From CAWDLX01 sp963753485 (GTDB lineage Bacteria > Actinomycetota > Actinomycetes > Mycobacteriales > Micromonosporaceae), in the NCBI GenBank assembly GCA_963753485.1, contig CAVWCL010000003.1, positions 496,001 through 560,000 of the forward strand: a stretch of DNA of 64,000 nt. Reading direction: 5' to 3'. Of this stretch, positions 24,401 to 32,714 are shown piece after piece (position 1 is the stretch's first letter; every line of letters begins with the position of its first letter). A program made the position numbers and the translations under genes. The notes beneath the pieces were generated by a model that was given only the letters and a program-made list of their open reading frames with translations, was not told the DNA's origin and made no database searches.

Positions 24401-25051
24401 CTAGCCGGTTCCGGCACCGTCGAGCAGCTCCGCGCGCCACCCGGCGAACCGGTGACGCAGACCGTCGAGCTCCGCGCCGACCAGCCCATACGGCGCGAAG
24501 TCGTCGGCGTCGAGCAGCTGGGCCTGCGCGAGCGCGTCCGCGAAGACGCTTCGGTCGAAGGTGATATCTGCTTTCTCGGCGAGCTGCAGCAGCGCCCGCC
24601 GGTCGTAGCGACCCGACTGCAGGACTGCGTCGATGTCGATGAAGTCACGGGCCAGGGCCCGCTCGTAGAGCGCGCCCATCTTGTTGGAGACCGCATCGTC
24701 GGGGTGCAGGACCGGCCCGATCGAGATCCGGACCGGCTCGTTGGCGCGCATGTCCACACCGAGTTCGACCTTCGCGGTCTGCGCGCCGTCGGAGACGGTT
24801 AGCCGGGTGAAGGTGTCGTGGCGGCGTTCGGCCTGCACGCTCAGGCCGGCGGCGAGGTAGGCGTCGACAATGGCGCCGGCCGCGGTCTCGAACTCGCCCC
24901 GGCGCTCCCACACCGTGAACAGGTCGATGTCCTCACTGGGACGCTGCAGGAAGCCGGCCGCCTGCACCGCGTAGCCGCCGGCGAGCGCGAAGCCGTACCG
25001 CGCCGCGGCGTCGAGGCCGATGCGGGCCAGGCCCTGGTGGAAGGCGTCCAC
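24401..25051 (-). CDS. AbiEii-type nucleotidyltransferase (MNT fold), probable toxin
   Basis: The 216-residue protein starts at GTG 25051, two bases after the stop of its partner gene. The segment LAGGYAVQAAGFLQRPSEDIDLFT carries the GG(x)nDxD nucleotidyltransferase signature of the AbiEii/AbiGii family. In type IV toxin-antitoxin and abortive-infection systems such enzymes add nucleotides to tRNA or proteins. The following KVELGVDMRA strand supplies a further acidic residue. The HTH gene immediately upstream would be the antitoxin or regulator. It converges with the RyR pair and may be part of the same defence neighbourhood. Confidence 0.8.
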   Translation of the reverse strand: MDAFHQGLARIGLDAAARYGFALAGGYAVQAAGFLQRPSEDIDLFTVWERRGEFETAAGAIVDAYLAAGLSVQAERRHDTFTRLTVSDGAQTAKVELGVDMRANEPVRISIGPVLHPDDAVSNKMGALYERALARDFIDIDAVLQSGRYDRRALLQLAEKADITFDRSVFADALAQAQLLDADDFAPYGLVGAELDGLRHRFAGWRAELLDGAGTG

Positions 25052-25052
25052 G

Positions 25053-25619
25053 CTAGGCCGCCTGAGCGCGCAGGGCGGCCAGCTCCGGGAAGCGGCCTTC
25101 CCACAGCCGCCGCACCGGCGCCGGCAACCAGAGGGTGGGCCACAGCTGCACCAGCAACCGCCCGTCGATCCAGGTACGAAGATCGTCGGCGGAGTTGGCT
25201 TCGTTGAGGACGGTCCGGTACATCGAGGCGAGCCGCGCCGGCTTGTCGAGGTCGTAGCTCGCGCGGCCGGACCAGTCCAGGTGCGCCGGCAGGGTCACCG
25301 TCCCCGCCGTCGGGCCGCGCAGGTCGTCGAGCCGCTCCGCGACCACGTACGGCTTGCGGGCACTGTAGCTGGCGTACCCGGCCGGCGGCCGGCTCGGCGC
25401 CTTACGCCGGCTGGTATTGGTGGCCCGGCGCACCTCGGGGTGCAGGGCTTGGCGGATCGTCTCCCGGCTGTATCCGGTCACCCGCTGGATGTCGACCGGG
25501 CGCCAGCCGCGCGCGTGGAACTCGCGGAGCTGGGCGTCGCGCCGCATCAACGCCGCGTCCTTGGACGCCTCGTAGCCGCTGACCACGTCGCGCAGTGTCT
25601 CCTCGGTGAACTGCGCCAT
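25053..25619 (-). CDS. HTH protein, probable antitoxin/partner of the MNT enzyme
   Basis: From ATG 25619 the product is 188 residues. The first 70 contain a helix-turn-helix of the kind FHARGWRPVDIQRVTGYSRE followed by a basic stretch. The rest is helical and ends with LVQLWPTLWLPAPVRRLWEGRFPEL. Its stop lies one base before the start of the nucleotidyltransferase gene, so the two form an operon in the usual antitoxin-toxin order. It is not a clear AbiEi family member, and the antitoxin role is inferred from position. Only a poor ribosome site precedes the ATG, which may be used with a very short leader. Confidence 0.6.
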   Translation of the reverse strand: MAQFTEETLRDVVSGYEASKDAALMRRDAQLREFHARGWRPVDIQRVTGYSRETIRQALHPEVRRATNTSRRKAPSRPPAGYASYSARKPYVVAERLDDLRGPTAGTVTLPAHLDWSGRASYDLDKPARLASMYRTVLNEANSADDLRTWIDGRLLVQLWPTLWLPAPVRRLWEGRFPELAALRAQAA

Positions 25620-25795
25620 GCCAAAGCCTAGCACGTTAGGCCCAGCATGCCAGGCCGGCCCGGCCCAAGTCCCGGCCTTTCCCCGGCCCCCGGCCACCGA
25701 CTGCTGGCCTGGTGCGGGCCAGTCCCGAACTGGAGCGCGGTGCGCCAGCCACCGTAGGGACAGCCCTACCCCGTGGCCGAGGTCGCCGCAACTGC

Positions 25796-27643
25796 CTACC
25801 GCAGGTCGACGATTCGGTCGAAGGCCAGGCCACTGGAGCCCTCGCCGCGGCCGGTCTGCTTGCGGGCGCCCAGCCACACCCATACCCGCCCGTCGCGCCA
25901 CCGCGTGCGCTGGTACGCCCGGGTCACCCGGACGCCGGCGCGGGGCACCTCCTCCTCGTGCAGGTAGTACGGGGCCGGGGGACCGGCGGGGTCGTCGAGG
26001 CCCTGGCGGAGCAGCCAGGTTCGGGGGCGGATCGGGTTCTCCTCGGTGTCTCCGTCGATGAGGCGCAGCATCGCCGCGCGCTGCAACTGGATCTCCCGGG
26101 TGTCGCCGTCGCGGTGCACCGGGATCATGGGGATCCACTGCTCGGGCACCGAGCTCATCACCTGGTAGCGGATGTGCGCGTCCTCGGCCGCCGGTGGTGG
26201 CGTCGGTGGGGCGCCGTGCACCTGCTGGTAGCGGCGCAGGAACCACCCGCGGGTGTCGCGGGCGGCCTCCGCCCCGAACGCGGGCGGGCCGGAAGGGAGC
26301 GGGATCGTCTTCTCGATGCCCCACACCATGTTCGCCATCTCGTCGCGGGTGAACGTGATGTCGTCCAGCGGCCGGCCTTCGAGCACCTTCTGGGCGGCGG
26401 GCAGGATCGCCAGACTGAGGTCGGCGCTGCGGTGCTCGGCGCCGGCCACGCTCATGAGGTACATGGCCCAGCGCTGCCAGTCGGCGTCCTCGCCGCGTCC
26501 GGCCGCCTCCACCCAGGTGCGCTCGCCAAAGACATTGGTGACCGCGAGCCCTCTGACCGTGGTGATGCTCCCGGCCGGTACCACGACCGGGACTCCGAAC
26601 CAGTCGTTGGCGTAGACCAGACCGAACTCGATGAGCAGCAGCTTGGCCAGGTCGGTGGTGTCCGGCTTCACGTCGCCGAAGTTGGTCCGGTTGTCCTCGA
26701 ACGCCCACCACCGCGTGTTCGGCATGCCGTTGAACGTGATGGTCGTCGGCAGGGCGCTGAACGTCTGGGTGACCGGCGCCTCGGCCAGTGGCAGCGCCGG
26801 GTCGAGCGCCGACCGGGACGTCTCGACGTCGAGGTTGTACCAGTCAAGGTGACCGTGGTAGTACTCCTGCGCCCGCAGCACCTTCGGCGGCGAGCCGGTG
26901 CCGGCGGGCGCCGCGCAGCCGAACTGGTACTCCAGCCGGTCCGGTTCCCAGGCCGACGGCTGGGTCGGCTGATAGATGAGCTGGTCGAACCAGGCGGTGA
27001 AGCGCAGGCCGAGGGCGTCGACGGTGGCTTTCTGCCCGGCGACCGCGGCGACCCCGTCCGACGCGGCGCCGCCGCCGGCCAGATGCGCATAGAGCCCGTA
27101 CCCGTCCATGAGTCGGCCGGCGGCGGCGGCGAAGGCCGACCAGGCCTGGGCATGGGCGGTGATCGGGGCCTGCGCGGGGTCGGTTGGATCGGCGGCCTTG
27201 ACCGGGTATGCCAGCAGGTATCCGGCGCGGGCGGCGGCCCCGAGCGAACCGATGAGCTTGAGCCAGTAGCGTCCCATCAGGACCCGCAGGTCGAGCGTCA
27301 TCTGGGCCGGCAGCTGCTCGACCCGGGCCTCGAGCGGGGTGGCGTCGTCGAACGGCTCGACCGCGAGCGCCCGAGCCGGATCGCCCGGCCGGTACTGGCG
27401 GATCCTGGTGGTCTCGAACTGGATCTTCGCGGTGATCGGCGAACCGGCGTCGTCCCCGCGGAACTCGCCGATCTGCCACTGTCGCGTGAGCATCCACAGT
27501 GGATCGCGAACCTCGGCGCGTAGGGCCCGGTCGAAGGCTTCGGCCCGCGGCCGGCCCTCCAGGCGGTTCCAGAAGGTCACGCCGGGTCGGGACCGGGTGG
27601 CCAGCACTGTTCCCAGCAATTCGGTGATGTACTTCTCGGCCAT
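25796..27643 (-). CDS. Large protein of unknown function (615 aa), last gene of giant-protein operon
   Basis: ATG 27643 lies two bases after the stop of the 1688-residue gene, so translation is coupled. The 615-residue protein has no signal peptide, membrane segment or familiar catalytic motif. It is rich in Trp and Tyr and has repeated polar or aromatic strands (LWMLTRQWQIGEF, FDQLIYQPTQPSAW, VPEQWIPMIPVHRDG). The first 50 residues (DPLWMLTRQWQIGEFRGDDAGSP) look strongly constrained and would be the best search query. The same style of sequence recurs in the two upstream giant proteins, suggesting a shared complex. The function is not known to me. Confidence 0.75.
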   Translation of the reverse strand: MAEKYITELLGTVLATRSRPGVTFWNRLEGRPRAEAFDRALRAEVRDPLWMLTRQWQIGEFRGDDAGSPITAKIQFETTRIRQYRPGDPARALAVEPFDDATPLEARVEQLPAQMTLDLRVLMGRYWLKLIGSLGAAARAGYLLAYPVKAADPTDPAQAPITAHAQAWSAFAAAAGRLMDGYGLYAHLAGGGAASDGVAAVAGQKATVDALGLRFTAWFDQLIYQPTQPSAWEPDRLEYQFGCAAPAGTGSPPKVLRAQEYYHGHLDWYNLDVETSRSALDPALPLAEAPVTQTFSALPTTITFNGMPNTRWWAFEDNRTNFGDVKPDTTDLAKLLLIEFGLVYANDWFGVPVVVPAGSITTVRGLAVTNVFGERTWVEAAGRGEDADWQRWAMYLMSVAGAEHRSADLSLAILPAAQKVLEGRPLDDITFTRDEMANMVWGIEKTIPLPSGPPAFGAEAARDTRGWFLRRYQQVHGAPPTPPPAAEDAHIRYQVMSSVPEQWIPMIPVHRDGDTREIQLQRAAMLRLIDGDTEENPIRPRTWLLRQGLDDPAGPPAPYYLHEEEVPRAGVRVTRAYQRTRWRDGRVWVWLGARKQTGRGEGSSGLAFDRIVDLR

Positions 27644-27644
27644 C

Positions 27645-30600
27645 TCAGGTCTCCCGCAGCCGGAGGTGGTTGTTCTGCGACAGGTCGGCCGCGATGGTGA
27701 GCTGGCGCGCCTGGCTGGCCAACATGGTCGCCGGCAGGAACCAGGCGTAGGGCAGGGTGTCGACGTGATGCGGCTCAAGCGCTCGGAGCTTGGCCAGGTC
27801 CAGGGTCTCGTTGAGCGCATCGACCAGATCGGCCCACTGCCAGCCGCCGCGGAACTGTGACGGGGTCACCAGCAGCATGGTCTGTGGCGCCTCGGTATTG
27901 GGCCGGTCGAAATGGAACGTGAGGCCGGTGTCGGCGTCGCTGCCCGGGATCACCTCCGACCACTCGTCCAGCAGCAGCCCGCACAACGGCTGGCTCGGGT
28001 CGAACGGCGCGGCGAAATGAGCCGTGTAGAGCAGCCGGTCCTCGGTCACCGCCGGCTCCGCCGGGAACTGCAGACCCAGCCACTGCTCCCCGGTGACGTG
28101 GGGCACCTGCAGGGCGTCGAGAACCGGCTCGGTCCCGGTGAACACCTCGGCCAACAGTTGGGTCTGCTCCCAGGCGGCCATCGGATCCCTTACCCGGGCC
28201 ACCCCGTGCAGCCACGTGTCGACGGGGAAGTCCACTGTGGTCTTGAGGTAGCTGAAGATCTCGCCGGTCCGGCTCGCGTTGTAGGCCTCGGTCAGCCCGG
28301 CCGCGTGGGCCGGGTCGACGGTGAACCGGGGCACCACCCGGAACTCATCCGAGAGCAGGGCTTTGGCGGCCGAGACGAGTGCGGTCACCTGCTCCCGGGC
28401 GGTGCCGGCCGTCGCGGCCTTGCTGATCAGATCCTGGGCGGTGTCCAGGCGGCGCGCCGCCGCGGCCCGCACGGTCGCCGCCACCGAGCGGATCTCGGCG
28501 AGGAGCGTGATGAGCCCGTCCTCCGCGCCGGTCAGGGCGAACTCGGTGACGTCGACGGCCGTGATCGGCAGCTGGGCCAGGACGTCGGTGCGCAGCCCGG
28601 AGACGGTGGTCCGGGTGGAGGCGACCAGATCGATAAACCCCTGCCGCCGGTTCTGGAACGCGATGAGGGTGGTGGCCTGCAACGCGGCCAGATAGCCGGC
28701 CGGAGTCGCCGGCCGGGGATCCATGGCGACGCTGGCGATGGCCCGTTCGGCCTGGCCGAGCAGGCGGAAGCGTTCCGCGTCGCCGGCGCTCGGCGGCAGC
28801 GCGTTGGAGCGGGCCACGCGATCGGCGAACTCGGCGATCCGGGCGTCCCAGCGGTCGACCCGGTCGGCGCAGGTGTCGATGATCGCCGCGTAGCCGGCGC
28901 GGATGCCGTCGTGCGCGAATCCCCATCCGGTCTGCGGCAGAGCGAAGGTGGCGGCCCGGCGCAGGAGCCCGGTGACTGCGCCGGCGTGGGCGTCGACGCC
29001 GCTCAGCAACGCCTCGCGGTTGGCCACCGGGTCTGCGAGGACACCGTCGAGGCTGGCGACGAACGCGGCCAGGTCGTCGCGGAGCTGGGTCAGACCGGTC
29101 ACCACCGGCGTGAGTTGCGCCGCATCGAGGTGGGGTGCGTCGTCCTGGCTGGCCTGAGCGTGTTCGGTGAGGCTCAGGTCGGACCCGGTGAGCGGTCTCG
29201 ACGCGGTCAGCAGCCGGCGCACCGCCCGCAGCAGCGGGAGGATCTCGAAGACGCTGACCGGCACGCGGCCGGCGTCAAAGTAGCCGATCGCCATCGGGGC
29301 ATCCGGGCGCGGCGACGCGTGCCCGCGGACGTGGCCGGTGACCCGATCGTCCAGTTCGGACATGGCCTGTTCGTGGTCGTCGCGCACGACCGCCAGCAGG
29401 TCGACGGGTTGCAGCTCGAGGTCGCGCAGGGTGACCGTGGTGGTCGCCGGCGCGCCGGTCGCGGCGTCCCGGTAGGAGACGACGCAGCCGACACTGGCCA
29501 GCGGTGGCAGCACCCGAGCGAGCCAGTCGTTGACCGCCGGCTCCGCGAGGGCGCGCGGGGTCATGGCGAGTCCGGCAACCGGAGAGGTGGTCGGAGCGTC
29601 CGGCCGCAGGTGCAATGCGACCCGGTTGGTCAGGCCGACGCCGGACAGGGGAGTGCGGATGATGTCGGGCTCGGGTGGGAACCGTCCGTGCGCGTAGGCG
29701 TCGTAGGTCGAGGCGACCCGGTCGTAGTTGCCGATGACCGCCTGGTAGACGCCCTCGGCCAGAGCGAGGTCGGCGACGGCGTCGTGGGTGTCGAGCAGCC
29801 GGGCCGCCTCGGCGGTGATGGCGGCCGCCTCGGCCGGCGTAGCCGGCGGCAGGACCGCCTCCTTGCCGAACGGGTACGCCGTCGTGCCGGTCGACTTCAG
29901 ATGCTCCACCAGCGCCAGCCCGTCGACGACGTTGCGGGCCTCGATCGCCTCGATCGGTACGCCCTCGGGCGTCCTGGTCGAGGACATCCGGTCGGCCCGC
30001 AACGGGAACGCCTTGCGCAGCTTGTAGATGAACTTGTCGACCTCGATCGGGCCGTGCCGGTCGTGCAGGCCCCGTTCCAACTGGTAGCCGAGCAGGTCCG
30101 ACAGGCTCTGGCCGGCCCGGATGCCCTCCAGCGCGGCGAGCGCGGTGCGTACCCGCCCAGAGGTGAGGTTGACCGCGAGCAGGTCGCGCTGGGCGCTGTC
30201 GGCGTTTGACAGGTAGCCGTTGCGCAGCACCGCGGCCGCGACGGCGTGGTTGGCCGACGGCGCGTGCACATAGCCCTGGTTGCCGCTGTCGGTCATCAGG
30301 GGTTGCTCGCCTCGCCGGTTGAACTGCTTCACCAGCTCCGGATCGGTCAATCGTTTCGGCGTGCGGATCGCGTGCTCGGGCCGCAGGTCCTCCAGCCAGG
30401 CGTAGGCGCCGAGGTGCACGCCGCTCGTCGGCGCCGGCGTGTGCAATCCCCGCATCAGGGCGAGCTGGTGGTGCACGAGGCCCAGCAGCCAGGCGTCCAG
30501 CCGGTAGCCGACTGTGTCAACGTGGTCGGCGAAGGCCCGCTCCAGCTGCGCCGTCGGCCGGTCGACCAGCGCGTCGACCGCGGCCAGCTGGTCGCGCAGC

Positions 30601-32711
30601 TCCACCCCCTCGACCAGGGTGGCCACGTTCGAGCCGATGTACTCTCCGACGCTGACGGTCATGGTGCCGGTGATCGGCTGCGACACCACATACAGCGGCT
30701 GATAGCGGCTCTCGCTGACCAGGGTGTCACCGCGGATGTGGATGAACGGATCGTCGGCCTTGGCCCGGACCGCCTGCTCGGCGGAGTAGAGCCCCCGGGC
30801 CACGTGCAGCCGCACACTGACGTCGTGGTAGCTCAGCTGGAGCGCATGGCGCAGCAACAGGTAGAGCAACGCCTTCGGCGGCCGGTCGTCGAGGAAGCCG
30901 TCCTGACGATAGAGCGCGTCGTGGCTGATCCGGGCGGCGTCGGCGAGCCAGCGCAGATAGTTGCGGTGGTCGGCAGTGTACTCCCGTACCGGGGCGCTCT
31001 CGGAGAGCGGGCGGTCGTCGATGACCGGCCCGGTGAGCAGGTTGTGCTTACCGGCGTAGACCTTGTCCAGCAGCGGCGGATGCTGCTCGCCCTTGGCGTC
31101 GGTGAACGGACCGGCGCCGAGCCGGTTGAGCAGGTCGCGGGCCATGACCCGCTCGACGCCGACGACGAGCTCTTCGACGACGCCACCGAGCCCCTGCAGG
31201 CTGAGCCGGTTGAACAGGGTGGCCAGGCTCTCAGCCCGCCGCTGGGTCCACTCCACCGACCCCGGGTGCAGCCCCACGATGTCCAGCAACGCCTGGTGCG
31301 GATCGCCCGACCCGCCGACCCGGGAGACCGCCGCCACCAGCGCCGCCCAGTCGGCGTAGACCGCGCGCAGCAGGTGGTAGAGACCGCGCAGGTACGCCGA
31401 GCGGGCGCCACTCATACCCAGCAGCGCGTGCCGGTCGGCCACCGGCTCGTCCAGCCACCGCATCCGGGAGAAGGCCGTCGTCGGCAGGATGCCGTAGGGC
31501 TGGTTGCCGATACGCAGCGTCGGGACACTGCCCGCCGCCACCACGTAACGGTGCATGAAGTCTCGCGTATAGGCGATCGTCTCGGCGTCGAAGACCGGCG
31601 CGAGCAGCGTCTCCATCCAGTAGCCGAGGGTGGCCGGGAAGAGCGCCCGGTTCATCGCCCGGGCGGTCGCCTGGTCGCCGCCGCCGGCACCGGCGGTGTG
31701 GGCGAAGAAGGTCTGCGCGACGCCGAGCTGCTCGGCCAGCCACTGCCCGTCGCGTTTGGCGTCCCAGTCGGCGGTGGGCAGGTACTGCGGCGTCGTCCGG
31801 TCGAACGAGGCGTCGGGGTCGTCACCGCGGCCGTGTCCCGACCCGACCTCCTCGGTGTTGTTGGTCGGCGTGCCCACCGGCACCAGCGCGAGACCCTTGC
31901 GGCCGCGCGAATGGTTGGTCAGCAACGACTCCAGGGCCACCTGCTCGGCCTGCGGATCACCAGCGAGACGGACGCCGAGCACGAGCACCCGGTCGAAGCC
32001 TCCACGGGCTTGGATCTTGGTCAATGGGATCCGCATCGCCATGCCGACGCTGACCGCGGCGTCGAAGTCGGCGACCCAGCGCAGCGCGGGCGGGATGACG
32101 AGATCGCCGCCGTCGTGGTGTAGCTGGTCGGCGCCGGTGGCGCTCGGATCGGGGCCGGCCGTGAGCTCGGGGGGCACCGGGTTGCCCACGACCACCACCG
32201 GATCGCCGCCGCCACCGGGGTATCCAATGAAGACGAACCGCTGCGGCAGCATGGTGATCCGGGCCGGCTGCGACCACGCGGTCGCCCGCGTCGCCACGCT
32301 CGGGAAGGCCGGCATCGTCGGGTCGCCGGCGGTCGCCGGCTTCGCCTCCGGGTTGGTCGGCTGGTAGCTGTCGACGATCCACCCGGCCCGGCCGGACCCG
32401 TGCGCCTCAACCAGCGTTCGCCAGGCCGCACGCTGCGCAGTCTCATCGTCGCCGGAGCGCCACAGCATGGTCCAGAAGCGCTGGGCATTGCCGACCTCGG
32501 TCTCGGTCAGCACCGGGTCGAAGGTGTCCAGCAGAAGATCGTCGGGGTAGATGCGCAGCCGCAACTCCGTGTCGAAGAACCGGGTCTCCAGACGGACCGG
32601 GAACAGGAGGACCGGAATGGTGTCGGTGAGCTGCTCGACCGCCTGGCGGGGATCGGGCGCCGCCGGGCGGCCACCAGCCGCCAGTCGGTTGTCAGGGTTG
32701 AGTCTGGCCAT
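27645..32711 (-). CDS. Giant protein of unknown function (1688 aa)
   Basis: The frame runs 1688 residues from ATG 32711, three bases after the previous stop. The N-terminus (LLFPVRLETRFFDTELRLRIYPDD) looks like a conserved start of a family of large bacterial proteins. Later conserved-looking blocks include GNQPYGILPTTAFSRM and, near the C-terminus, GLLLDEWSEVIPGSDADTGL plus FHFDRPNTEAPQTMLL. Long helical stretches with heptad-like patterning lie between. There is no signal peptide, membrane segment or enzyme motif, so it is probably cytoplasmic or exported by a dedicated route. It could be a structural scaffold or a very large effector. Neither is shown by the sequence. Confidence 0.75.
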   Translation of the reverse strand: MARLNPDNRLAAGGRPAAPDPRQAVEQLTDTIPVLLFPVRLETRFFDTELRLRIYPDDLLLDTFDPVLTETEVGNAQRFWTMLWRSGDDETAQRAAWRTLVEAHGSGRAGWIVDSYQPTNPEAKPATAGDPTMPAFPSVATRATAWSQPARITMLPQRFVFIGYPGGGGDPVVVVGNPVPPELTAGPDPSATGADQLHHDGGDLVIPPALRWVADFDAAVSVGMAMRIPLTKIQARGGFDRVLVLGVRLAGDPQAEQVALESLLTNHSRGRKGLALVPVGTPTNNTEEVGSGHGRGDDPDASFDRTTPQYLPTADWDAKRDGQWLAEQLGVAQTFFAHTAGAGGGDQATARAMNRALFPATLGYWMETLLAPVFDAETIAYTRDFMHRYVVAAGSVPTLRIGNQPYGILPTTAFSRMRWLDEPVADRHALLGMSGARSAYLRGLYHLLRAVYADWAALVAAVSRVGGSGDPHQALLDIVGLHPGSVEWTQRRAESLATLFNRLSLQGLGGVVEELVVGVERVMARDLLNRLGAGPFTDAKGEQHPPLLDKVYAGKHNLLTGPVIDDRPLSESAPVREYTADHRNYLRWLADAARISHDALYRQDGFLDDRPPKALLYLLLRHALQLSYHDVSVRLHVARGLYSAEQAVRAKADDPFIHIRGDTLVSESRYQPLYVVSQPITGTMTVSVGEYIGSNVATLVEGVELRDQLAAVDALVDRPTAQLERAFADHVDTVGYRLDAWLLGLVHHQLALMRGLHTPAPTSGVHLGAYAWLEDLRPEHAIRTPKRLTDPELVKQFNRRGEQPLMTDSGNQGYVHAPSANHAVAAAVLRNGYLSNADSAQRDLLAVNLTSGRVRTALAALEGIRAGQSLSDLLGYQLERGLHDRHGPIEVDKFIYKLRKAFPLRADRMSSTRTPEGVPIEAIEARNVVDGLALVEHLKSTGTTAYPFGKEAVLPPATPAEAAAITAEAARLLDTHDAVADLALAEGVYQAVIGNYDRVASTYDAYAHGRFPPEPDIIRTPLSGVGLTNRVALHLRPDAPTTSPVAGLAMTPRALAEPAVNDWLARVLPPLASVGCVVSYRDAATGAPATTTVTLRDLELQPVDLLAVVRDDHEQAMSELDDRVTGHVRGHASPRPDAPMAIGYFDAGRVPVSVFEILPLLRAVRRLLTASRPLTGSDLSLTEHAQASQDDAPHLDAAQLTPVVTGLTQLRDDLAAFVASLDGVLADPVANREALLSGVDAHAGAVTGLLRRAATFALPQTGWGFAHDGIRAGYAAIIDTCADRVDRWDARIAEFADRVARSNALPPSAGDAERFRLLGQAERAIASVAMDPRPATPAGYLAALQATTLIAFQNRRQGFIDLVASTRTTVSGLRTDVLAQLPITAVDVTEFALTGAEDGLITLLAEIRSVAATVRAAAARRLDTAQDLISKAATAGTAREQVTALVSAAKALLSDEFRVVPRFTVDPAHAAGLTEAYNASRTGEIFSYLKTTVDFPVDTWLHGVARVRDPMAAWEQTQLLAEVFTGTEPVLDALQVPHVTGEQWLGLQFPAEPAVTEDRLLYTAHFAAPFDPSQPLCGLLLDEWSEVIPGSDADTGLTFHFDRPNTEAPQTMLLVTPSQFRGGWQWADLVDALNETLDLAKLRALEPHHVDTLPYAWFLPATMLASQARQLTIAADLSQNNHLRLRET

Positions 32712-32714
32712 CGC

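Noticed and set aside
25053..25795. Extension of the HTH gene frame upstream of 25619
   Set aside because: The open frame continues to 26711, but that part is the mirror of the 615-residue gene. Protein-like sequence begins only at ATG 25619.
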